Shown here piece after piece: positions 55,964-62,654 of a stretch of 64,000 nucleotides of DNA (positions are counted from its first letter, which is position 1; each line of letters starts with the position of its first letter). The translations under genes and the position numbers were made by a program. This DNA is from Acidimicrobiaceae bacterium RAAP-2 (GTDB lineage Bacteria; Actinomycetota; Acidimicrobiia; Acidimicrobiales; RAAP-2). Under the pieces are notes generated by a model, which saw only the letters and a list, made by a program, of their open reading frames with translations, did no database searches and was not told the DNA's origin. The DNA lies in the NCBI GenBank assembly GCA_001443545.1, contig LMAD01000006.1, positions 21,173-85,172 of the forward strand. The letters are read 5' to 3'.

Positions 55964-56861
55964 GACGACGCGTGACGAGTGGCCGGACCTCACGGCGCTC
56001 GAACTGCTGGTGAGCGTGGCCGAGACGGGCTCGATCCGCCGGGCCGCGATGGCCCACCACATCAGTCAGCCGGCGGCGAGCGTGCGCATCCGGGGTCTCG
56101 AGACCGCCCTGCAGCTGCGACTCGTCGAACGACACACGACCGGCGCGCGACTCACCCCCGACGGCCTCGCGGTCGTGGGCTGGGCCGACAAGGTCATCGC
56201 CGCGATGCGGGCCCTGGCGAGCGGGGCCCGCGCGCTGCGCACCGACCAGGACTCCCAACTGCGACTGGCCGCGAGCCTCACCGTCGCCGAGTACCTGCTG
56301 CCGACCTGGCTCGCGCCCCTCTACGCGACGACGCCCGCCGCGGTGTCACTGCGCATGGCCAACTCCGAGGAGGTCGCCGCGCTCTTCGCGCGCGACGAGG
56401 TCGACCTCGGCTTCGTCGAGGGGTCGTCGCTCCCCGACGGTCTCCAGGGCCGCACCGTCTACCGCGACGAACTCGTCGTGGTGGTCGCGCCGAGTCACCC
56501 CTGGGCCCGTCGACGGACCGCGCTCAGCGCGGCGATGCTCGCCGAGGCGGCGCTGGTGAGTCGCGAACCCGGTTCGGGGACCCGCCAGGTGCTCGAACAC
56601 GCCCTCGCACGCCAGGGACTAAGCGCGAGCGTCGCGGTCGAGCTCGCGTCGACCACGGCCATCAAGTCCGCCGTGGGCGCCGGGCTCGGACCCGCGGTGC
56701 TGAGTCGACTCGCCGTAGCGGCCGAACTAGCGGACCGGCGCCTCGTCGCGGTGGGAGTCGACGGGCTCAACCTCACCCGATCGATCCGCGCGGTCTGGCG
56801 AGTTGGCGACGAACTGAGTGGACCGGCGCGCGCCCTCCTGGGGGCGATCGCCGGTCACTGA
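55962..56861 (+). CDS. LysR-family transcriptional regulator
   Basis: A 299-residue LTTR. The N-terminal winged helix (LTALELLVSVAETGSIRRAAMAHHISQPAASVRIRGLE) is followed by a two-subdomain effector region. It resembles YeiE/CysB-like regulators that control YeiH exporters, and its divergent position to such a gene supports that. The start lies against a perfect TATAAT. Confidence 0.93.
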   Translation: MTTRDEWPDLTALELLVSVAETGSIRRAAMAHHISQPAASVRIRGLETALQLRLVERHTTGARLTPDGLAVVGWADKVIAAMRALASGARALRTDQDSQLRLAASLTVAEYLLPTWLAPLYATTPAAVSLRMANSEEVAALFARDEVDLGFVEGSSLPDGLQGRTVYRDELVVVVAPSHPWARRRTALSAAMLAEAALVSREPGSGTRQVLEHALARQGLSASVAVELASTTAIKSAVGAGLGPAVLSRLAVAAELADRRLVAVGVDGLNLTRSIRAVWRVGDELSGPARALLGAIAGH

Positions 56862-57293
56862 TCAGTGACGGGGCAGCGCGTGACGACCGTGGTCGAGCCG
56901 TCGGTCGACCACGACGACGACGAGGGCGCCGATGAGGGCGAAGACGAAGGATCCGACGATGTCGATCGGGCTGTGCACGTGGGCGGCCACTCGCGCGGCC
57001 GAGACGAGCAGGGCATTCACGAAGAGGGCCGCCGAGAAGGGCTTCGAGTAACGCCAGAAGGAGAAGGCGAGGAACGAGGTCAGCAGCGCGTGGTCCGAGG
57101 GGAAGCCGTTGTCGGGCGCGTGGGCGAAGAGGGGTTTGACGTGGTCGCGCACGAAGGGTCGGGTGTCGTAGTAGAAGTGGCCACCGAGTCGCGCCAGGCC
57201 GAGCGCGATCAGCCCACCGAGGACGAGCTGCCAGGCGAGGGCGAACTTCACCGGTCGCGCAGCGCGCAACCAGTAGACGGCGACCCCGACCAC
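56862..57293 (-). CDS. PAP2-family phosphatase
   Basis: A PAP2-fold membrane phosphatase, 143 residues from GTG 57293. Active-site motifs are visible: KPLFAHAPDNGFPSDHALL (motif 2) and RVAAHVHSPIDIVG (motif 3), with DTRPFVRDHVKP as motif 1. It resembles BcrC-like undecaprenyl-pyrophosphate phosphatases. The frame stays open and strongly hydrophobic for 16 more codons upstream (INSVIVFVATYFLYLS) without ATG, GTG or TTG; see the promoter entry. Confidence 0.82.
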   Translation of the reverse strand: MVGVAVYWLRAARPVKFALAWQLVLGGLIALGLARLGGHFYYDTRPFVRDHVKPLFAHAPDNGFPSDHALLTSFLAFSFWRYSKPFSAALFVNALLVSAARVAAHVHSPIDIVGSFVFALIGALVVVVVDRRLDHGRHALPRH

Positions 57294-57341
57294 GCTGAGG
57301 TAGAGGAAGTACGTAGCGACGAAGACGATGACCGAGTTGAT

Positions 57342-57376
57342 CGCCCCAGTCTAGGTTCGACTTTCACCAGTTTCAC
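57342..57376 (-). promoter_or_regulatory. Candidate leaderless promoter for PAP2 with ATC start
   Basis: Minus strand GTGAAA (57376-57371), 17 bases, then TAGACT (57353-57348), then GGGGCG and ATC at 57341. TAG of the hexamer is also the in-frame stop that bounds the open frame. The ATC would be the first transcribed codon. Confidence 0.35.
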
Positions 57377-57434
57377 TCATTCACCCATCTCCACCAGCCA
57401 GGTCGCCGCTCACTCGTGCGCGACGAGCGCTCGC

Positions 57435-58361
57435 TCATAAATGGATGTCGTCCTCGTGGGCGGCGTGACCGGCCGGTTCGAGTTGCAGGGTCGAGTGGGA
57501 GATAGCGAAGTGTTCGGCCAGACACGACTGGATGGCGTCGAGGATCTGGGGTGTCCCGCCGGCGTCGAAACAGCGGTTCTCGAGTACGACGTGCGCCGAT
57601 AACGTCACCGAGCCCGACGTGAGCGTCCACGCGTGCAGGTCGTGGACGTCCAAGACGCCGTCGACCGTGGCCACGTGGTGGCGCACGTCGGCGAGGTCGA
57701 GGTCCTCGGGCGCCGCCTGGAGCAGGATCCGGCCCGAATCACGTAGCAGCCCCCACGACGTCCACAGCATCAGGATCACGATGAGCAGCGACGCGATCGA
57801 GTCGGCCCGCAGCCAGTGGGTCACGACGATGACCAGGCCCGAGAGCGCCGTGCCGACGAAGGCGTAGAGGTCGGTGACGATGTGCGCGAAGGCCGCGCGA
57901 AGATTGAGACTCTCTCGATTGGCCCGCGCGAGGACCCGGGTGGCGAGCAGGTTGACGAGCGCTCCGATGATCGCCACTGAGAGCACGAGCGCGCCGGCGA
58001 CGTGATGGGGGGAGATCAGCCGACCGATCGCTTCGACGCCGATGGCGACGGCGACGCCGAGGAGCAAGACGCCATTGGCGGTGGCGGCCAGGATCTCCGC
58101 TCGTTTGAACCCGTAGGTCCAACGCTCCCGGGCTGGCCGTCGGGCGAGGGTTATCGCCCAGGCGCTCAGCGAGAGCGCCGCCACGTCGGTCACCATGTGG
58201 CCCGCGTCGGCGAAGAGCACCAACGAGTCGCCGAGGATCGCGGCCGTCACCTCCACGACGAGGAACGCGACGATGAGCCCGAGTGCGACGAGTACGAGAC
58301 GCAGGTCGGCGTCACTCGCGACGCCGTGGGAGTGGCCGCCGTGGTCGCGGTCGTTGGTCAC
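57435..58361 (-). CDS. Cation diffusion facilitator transporter
   Basis: A 308-residue CDF protein, six transmembrane helices plus a cytosolic C-terminal domain. Metal motifs FADAGHMVTDVAALS and HIVTDLYAF are the HxxxD sites of zinc-type members; the N-terminus is His-rich (DHGGHSHG). It exports Zn or related ions in exchange for protons. The GTG at 58361 starts the recognisable family sequence. Confidence 0.93.
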   Translation of the reverse strand: MTNDRDHGGHSHGVASDADLRLVLVALGLIVAFLVVEVTAAILGDSLVLFADAGHMVTDVAALSLSAWAITLARRPARERWTYGFKRAEILAATANGVLLLGVAVAIGVEAIGRLISPHHVAGALVLSVAIIGALVNLLATRVLARANRESLNLRAAFAHIVTDLYAFVGTALSGLVIVVTHWLRADSIASLLIVILMLWTSWGLLRDSGRILLQAAPEDLDLADVRHHVATVDGVLDVHDLHAWTLTSGSVTLSAHVVLENRCFDAGGTPQILDAIQSCLAEHFAISHSTLQLEPAGHAAHEDDIHL

Positions 58362-58544
58362 CGAGCGAGTCCCACTACCCGAGGTGGGGATACCAGCATG
58401 CCCGATGTTCTCACAATCCAACGGGCGCAACCCACAGACCCGTGGCCACCGGTTCACGAGGCGAGACGAACGACACTGATCGACATCGCGAAGCACGCGC
58501 CACGAGCCGATCGTCACCCGCACAACTTCGCGGCAACGTGATGA

Positions 58545-58568
58545 GGTCTCGGGGTCGGAACCGAGACC
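58545..58568. terminator. Hairpin GGTCTCGG / CCGAGACC
   Basis: Perfect 8-bp arms with an 8-base loop, about 90 bases past the end of the minus-strand abiEii remnant. Without a T-run it is only a possible terminator. The rest of 58362-58657 shows no gene. Confidence 0.35.
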
Positions 58569-58657
58569 GGTGCTGCGCCGCACGTCGGATCGTGTCTGGT
58601 GACTCCCAAGCGCAGTACTGCGGCTGAGACCCGTTAGCGGTTTGACATTCGTACCGG

Positions 58658-59497
58658 TCACGGCCGCCCGCGCGACGTCAGTGCGGCCACAAAGATGGCG
58701 ACAGCCGCCACCGCATCGTTGGCGAGAACATCGATATCAAGGTCCGGATGCAAGCCCGCCATTGTCGTTGCGTACGCCACGCTGCCCTGCGCGATCTCAT
58801 CGGCGAAGTTCGCCGACAGTTCCCCGATTGCCGTTTCGGTTGCCGCGACGAGATCCTTGCCGAAACGATCGACCGTGAGCCGAGCCGCTTCGGACGGCCC
58901 GCCGCCATCATTGTGCAAGAGGACGAATGCGATGTCGTACCAGTCTTTAGGGAGGTTCCGACCTTGAGCAGCATGCGTCTTGGCCAAACGATACGCCGGC
59001 AGTGTCGCGACTCGCAGTTGCACCGTCGCCATCCGATCATCAACTTTCGAGGTGTCTGCGTGAAGCGTCCAATCCTTCGCCGCGAAACCAGTACCGCGAA
59101 GGTTGACCGCACCGAGCGACTCTCAGTCGTCAAACGACACGGTCGTGTGGTCGGCGACGTCGTCCAAGTCCGCAAGAGATTCGATCTTGACCACCAACCC
59201 CGGCTCCGTCGTATCTCGCCAGCGCCACACTCTTTGAAGGTCCGGCGTGAAGCCGCAGTCCCTGAGAGCACGCTCCAATCGCTCGCTGTTGACTGAGCCA
59301 CCTTCAATCTCCAGATCCACCTGAACATCGACGTCGGTCGTTCCTTGATGCGACCGAGCGGCAGTGCGGCACAACAAATCTGGAACCAATCCACCGAGCC
59401 AGACGAATTCGGGGACGTCGCCGTACGCGCGAACCAGCCGAACAAGTGCCCTCTCCGCGAGGTACCGCGCCCGCCGACTACGAATGGGGTCCGACAT
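58658..59497 (-). pseudogene. abiEii: AbiEii/AbiGii-like nucleotidyltransferase toxin, interrupted by in-frame TGA
   Basis: The N-terminal part runs from ATG 59497 for 124 codons to a TGA at 59123-59125. Downstream the same frame continues without a break (ESLGAVNLRGTGFAAKDWTL, then LPKDWYDIAFVLLHND) to the end at 58658. The N-part has the nucleotidyltransferase strand GTTDVDVQVD and VWLGGLVPDLL. Together the two halves give a normal ~280-residue AbiEii. No start codon lies between the stop and M at 59032. Point nonsense mutation or UGA readthrough; loss of function is likelier. It overlaps abiEi by 20 bases. Confidence 0.83.
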
Positions 59498-60530
59498 CAA
59501 CCGTCTCGCGCAAATGATGGGCGGCTTCCGCTGATCGTCCGCCAACCGCCATCAAGTCGGCGTAAACACGGGCCGGAAGCGCGAGGGGGATCCCGCTTAC
59601 GATAGGTCCCTTCGCGCTCAACGGCGTGGGAAGCGCTCGCACCTCGATGAGCTGACCGCGGTCGACGACTCGTCCTCCGAGAACGTCCGCCAAGTGATCG
59701 GGATTGGCGAACAGGTCGTCGTCGACGTACAACTCGACGACCGCGACGTCCGAAAGGTACGGGGCCAGAAGAATCGAGGCAGCAACTCCCGTGACTGCCC
59801 AGGACTCCGAACTGCGATTAAGCGCGGGACCAATCTCGGATGCGAAGGCTTCCAGTGGGTCCTTCCACAACCGGTGGATACGGATCACCCGTTGCGAGCG
59901 ACGATGAATCGCTGCAGCCGCGGCGTACTCATCGATGAAGGAATCGTGGTCGACGACAGAACGGGCCGATCCCGGGCCCCTCGTTCCTCGCGACCGATGA
60001 AGCAGTCCCAACTTCTCCATGCGAGCGAGGGCGTTCGCGGAGGCACCGCGAGAGATACCAGCGACAGTTTCAATTGCCTCGACAGTCGGAGTCACGCCGG
60101 TGAGAACGCCTTCAGCTGCCGCGAGCATCGTCCGAGTCCATTTGACTGCGGCTTCTGCAGTTAGCTGACGCGTTGGAGCTTCGCGAACGATGATGAGTCC
60201 AGTCGAGAGACTGACGTTGGCGTTGCCACTCTCGTCCACCCAACCTCGCTGATGCGCTAAAAGCCAGTCCTTTGCGCCGCGCGAGAGTTGCCGTGCAAAG
60301 ACAACATCCACTTCAGAAGCGGCGGCGGTGAGACGTTGCACGTCTGCGGGCCAGCCTTCGCCGGCCCATCCCGCCAGGAATCGATGCTCTCCAGAGCCCG
60401 CGTGAATCGTGACGTGGAAGGTTGGCACGGCCGGCGCCTGTCCCGGCTCGACAGCAACGCGGACCCCTCGGGGCAGCGCAGCGCTGGTGGCATTTCGCAC
60501 ACGCGTTGTCAGATCCCGTATCCCAGCCAT
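59478..60530 (-). CDS. abiEi: AbiEi-type antitoxin with winged-helix domain
   Basis: A 350-residue protein. Residues 1-130 resemble restriction-fold or nucleotide-binding regions; 150-220 form a winged helix (VTPTVEAIETVAGISRGASANALARMEKLGLLHRSRG); the C-terminus has the WAVTGVAASILLAPYLSDVAVVELYVDDD segment of AbiEi antitoxins. It overlaps an AbiEii toxin gene, as in type IV abiE systems. The ATG at 60530 lies eleven bases from a 35-bp perfect palindrome, a likely autoregulatory site. Confidence 0.78.
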   Translation of the reverse strand: MAGIRDLTTRVRNATSAALPRGVRVAVEPGQAPAVPTFHVTIHAGSGEHRFLAGWAGEGWPADVQRLTAAASEVDVVFARQLSRGAKDWLLAHQRGWVDESGNANVSLSTGLIIVREAPTRQLTAEAAVKWTRTMLAAAEGVLTGVTPTVEAIETVAGISRGASANALARMEKLGLLHRSRGTRGPGSARSVVDHDSFIDEYAAAAAIHRRSQRVIRIHRLWKDPLEAFASEIGPALNRSSESWAVTGVAASILLAPYLSDVAVVELYVDDDLFANPDHLADVLGGRVVDRGQLIEVRALPTPLSAKGPIVSGIPLALPARVYADLMAVGGRSAEAAHHLRETVDVGPHS

Positions 60531-60540
60531 ACTACGGATA

Positions 60541-60575
60541 TTCTCATACTTCACTGGTCCAGTGAAGTATGAGAA
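60541..60575. promoter_or_regulatory. 35-bp perfect palindrome upstream of abiEi
   Basis: Arms TTCTCATACTTCACTGG (60541-60557) and its exact reverse complement (60559-60575) around a single T. It lies just before the abiEi start. AbiEi proteins are known to repress their own operons by binding inverted repeats, so this is a strong operator candidate. Confidence 0.8.
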
Positions 60576-60658
60576 CAGATGAAGTTTCTTACGAGCCGGG
60601 CCCGGCGTCATAGTCAGGGACTCCTGAAGGAACGCATAGCTGAACGTCTGGTTACGCA

Positions 60659-60974
60659 CTACTGGGAGTTATCACCGATGCTCTTGAGTCGCACGACCGC
60701 CTCGCGAAGAGACGGCAACCGTTCGACGATGACGGATTCGACGACCGCGAAGTCGGTGTCGTGATAGTGGTGCACGAGGACGTCACGCATTCGCGCAATC
60801 TGATTCCTCGCGACGTCAGTCTCACCGGCAAGGAGGTCAGGATCGATGTGCTTGATCGCCTCGCCGATCTCCATCAGGCGCGCGCGACACGCGTCGTAGA
60901 CAACGCCGTCGTGCAGATCGCCACCGACGACGTGGTCGTTTATGGCTTCAACGGCGTCTTCGATGTCGGATCAC
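60659..60974 (-). pseudogene. hepT: HepT-type HEPN toxin with disrupted 5' end
   Basis: The body reads as HepT: DIEDAVEAINDHVVGGDL, DACRARLMEIGEAIKHID, and the HEPN ribonuclease motif RDVLVHHY (Rx4HxY). In that frame a TGA precedes and there is no ATG, GTG or TTG before ATG 60874. A GTG at 60974 with AGGAG upstream lies one frame off, so a single-base deletion just after it seems to have broken the start. From 60874 only 71 residues could be made, including the motif. It follows mntA, the usual HEPN/MNT pairing. Confidence 0.72.
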
Positions 60975-60993
60975 CGCTCCTGGTCGCGATGCG

Positions 60994-61308
60994 TCACAGA
61001 CTGACGGCCTCGGCGAAGATCTCTTCCTTGACGAATGACCGGAGTCCGCGTGGCGTGCAGACATCAACCGTCACGCCGAGCTCTTCTTCCAGTTCACAGC
61101 CCAGCGCCAGGATGTCGAGAGGGTGGGCATTCTCGTCGAAGTCGACCAGGAAGTCGATGTCGCTCTCGGGCGTCTCTGCTCCACGTACGACGCTGCCGAA
61201 CAGGCGAACATTGCGGGCGTGGTAGCGAGTCGCGATGGCGAGAACCGCCTCGCGATGCGCGAGTATCAGACGCCCGAGTGGCGAGGTGGCGACAAAGGTT
61301 CCTGCCAT
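60994..61308 (-). CDS. mntA: MntA-like nucleotidyltransferase antitoxin
   Basis: A 104-residue minimal nucleotidyltransferase. GSVVRG at 38-43 with D50 and D52 in SDIDFLVDF is the catalytic signature. MntA antitoxins inactivate HepT by polyadenylylation of its active-site region, and a hepT-like sequence follows 20 bases downstream. ATG 61308 is the first good start; ribosome site is weak. Confidence 0.85.
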   Translation of the reverse strand: MAGTFVATSPLGRLILAHREAVLAIATRYHARNVRLFGSVVRGAETPESDIDFLVDFDENAHPLDILALGCELEEELGVTVDVCTPRGLRSFVKEEIFAEAVSL

Positions 61309-61367
61309 GGCCGTAAGTCTGCGTTGGAGTGTTGGCCGCTGACCGATTCGCGGTGCCCCTCGAAGCC

Positions 61368-61660
61368 TCATGGAACCTTCCTACTTGTAGGTGGTTGGGC
61401 CGGGTCACACCTCGCGTGAACCTCCTGGAACTTGGCCATGGAAACGCGGGTGTGGCCCATGGCCGTCTCGGATTTCCGGTGGCCGAGCATCTCGGCGATG
61501 TAGCGAACATCGGCACCCGCGTCATGCATCAGGGTCGCCGTGGTGCGGCGAAAAAGATGGCAACTCCCGTGCTTCTCTGGAGCGCCAGCGGCGCTCGCCG
61601 GGTCGACCTGGACATCAATGTCGGTTGTCCCTGCGTGCGCCGCTCCGCTCGCCGGACGGT
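61368..61660 (-). pseudogene. Tyrosine-recombinase 3' remnant fused to an AbiEii-like scar
   Basis: Minus-strand codons read CHLFRRTTATLMHDAGADVRYIAEMLGHRKSE, clearly the C-terminal half of a phage-type integrase, ending at TGA 61368. The expected catalytic Tyr position reads His (AMGHTRVS). Upstream, in the same frame, is GTTDIDVQVD, nearly identical to the AbiEii motif of this window, suggesting a deletion joined two genes. There is no start or N-terminal domain. Confidence 0.78.
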
Positions 61661-61672
61661 TAATATTCGTAG

Positions 61673-61678
61673 TACACT
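61673..61678 (+). promoter_or_regulatory. TACACT -10 element, leaderless toxin/antitoxin promoter
   Basis: TACACT ends seven bases before the GTG at 61686, with AT-rich sequence and no ribosome site between. Layout mirrors the vapB promoter. Confidence 0.5.
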
Positions 61679-61685
61679 TAATTTA

Positions 61686-61934
61686 GTGGAGATTCTGCCC
61701 AGTGCCCATAAGCATCACGTGGTCGATGACGACATGCTCCATGCAGTTGAGAACTGCGTTGTGTGGTTGGAACTTGATGATGACCCTCTGCGGTACCTGC
61801 TGGCAGGTCCTGATCGAGCCGGAAACTATCTTGAGCTGGTCATTCTTGTGATCGACGGCGCAGAACTACTCATTCACGCGATGCCACTTCGCCGAAGGAC
61901 GGCGGAAGAACTCTTTGGAGGTGAACAGATATGA
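61686..61934 (+). CDS. Small toxin-like protein of a putative toxin-antitoxin pair
   Basis: An 82-residue protein (VEILPSAHKHHVVDDDMLHAVEN, GPDRAGNYLELVILV, ELLIHAMPLR). It resembles small RNase-fold proteins of the BrnT/DUF4258 kind, with conserved His-Lys-His and GPDR segments, usually next to a ribbon-helix-helix gene. The GTG at 61686 is chosen because the upstream frame is integrase remnant in the opposite strand and the promoter lies there. It overlaps the next gene as ATGA. Family call is tentative. Confidence 0.7.
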   Translation: MEILPSAHKHHVVDDDMLHAVENCVVWLELDDDPLRYLLAGPDRAGNYLELVILVIDGAELLIHAMPLRRRTAEELFGGEQI

Positions 61935-62215
61935 CTAAGCGAGTCTACGGATACAAAAAGTCGGGTGAGTCGATCACGGATGAGACGATCGAAGCACTCG
62001 TTGCCGAGGCCGAACACGGCTATGAGGAGGGTCAACTAAAGGGGGCGCGTCGAGGCCGCGGTCGCCCAGCGCTTGGCGAAGCCGCCAAGATTGTCGGGTC
62101 TTTACGTCTAGACCCCGCACTTCGCAAGGAGGCTGAAGTTCGAGCCAGCACCGAAGGGGTCAGTGTTTCCGAGTTGGTGAGGCGCGCACTCAGGGAATAC
62201 CTGCACAGCGCCTAA
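61931..62215 (+). CDS. Ribbon-helix-helix (CopG-like) antitoxin
   Basis: A 94-residue protein. The C-terminal half has an RHH fold (VGSLRLDPALRKEAEVRASTEGVSVSELVRRALREYLH). Before it lies an AT-hook-like RRGRGRPALG at about 41-50. The N-terminus (GESITDETIEALVAEAEHGYEEG) is acidic and may bind the toxin. ATGA overlap with the toxin gene places toxin first, the reverse of the commonest order. Confidence 0.83.
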   Translation: MTKRVYGYKKSGESITDETIEALVAEAEHGYEEGQLKGARRGRGRPALGEAAKIVGSLRLDPALRKEAEVRASTEGVSVSELVRRALREYLHSA

Positions 62216-62228
62216 ACGCATGCGGTGC

Positions 62229-62260
62229 GGACCCATTGTCGGAGCCTATTTAATGGGTCC
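62229..62260 (+). terminator. Inverted repeat after the toxin/antitoxin pair
   Basis: GGACCCATT and AATGGGTCC, exact 9-bp arms with a 14-base loop, fourteen bases past the antitoxin stop. No T-run follows. Confidence 0.45.
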
Positions 62261-62353
62261 AACAGGGCCCCAAAGTGGAGTCTCCGAGAGTCGTGGCTGA
62301 CAACGACTTCCTATCGCCTTGAAATCCAAGAGCCTGCTACTCAATGGCCTCTG

Positions 62354-62450
62354 TTACTGGATGCGCACGCCCGAGATGTTGCGTGCGATCACGAGCCGCT
62401 GGATCTCGCTGGTTCCTTCAACAATCGTGTAGATATTGGGGGGAACGTGT
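62354..62450 (-). pseudogene. Acyl-CoA dehydrogenase 3' remnant
   Basis: Minus-strand codons read PPNIYTIVEGTSEIQRLVIA then RNISGVRIQ and TAA at 62354. This is the characteristic C-terminal end of acyl-CoA dehydrogenases (the EGTSEIQ segment touches FAD). Nothing of the rest of the enzyme is present upstream in 62450-62654. The other bases of 62261-62654 show no gene. Confidence 0.8.
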
Positions 62451-62654
62451 ATTGTCGCTGGTCAGAGGCATCATTACTAAACAATCACCCCACAAACCGT
62501 GGGTCTTACCCCATGAGCCCCCACCAGAGATCCATCACGCCCCACGTGGTTGGGGAAGGGTGTGCGACTCCTTGACCAGGTGTTTTCAATAGCTGGATGG
62601 CTCGCAGGCCGCTCGCCACGAGCAGATTGACCGAATCGAGTCGGCACCGATGGG

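Noticed and set aside
54491..55975. 494-codon plus-strand frame across the phosphatase and YeiH genes
   Set aside because: Product is a charged low-complexity string typical of antisense GC-rich frames; the minus-strand genes have clear families.
59123..59125. Selenocysteine reading of the TGA in abiEii
   Set aside because: No obvious SECIS-like hairpin seen after the codon and no Cys expected at that family position; nonsense mutation is simpler.
61329..61685. Upstream extension of the small toxin gene
   Set aside because: It runs over the integrase remnant on the other strand and the toxin's own promoter; similarity begins at GTG 61686.
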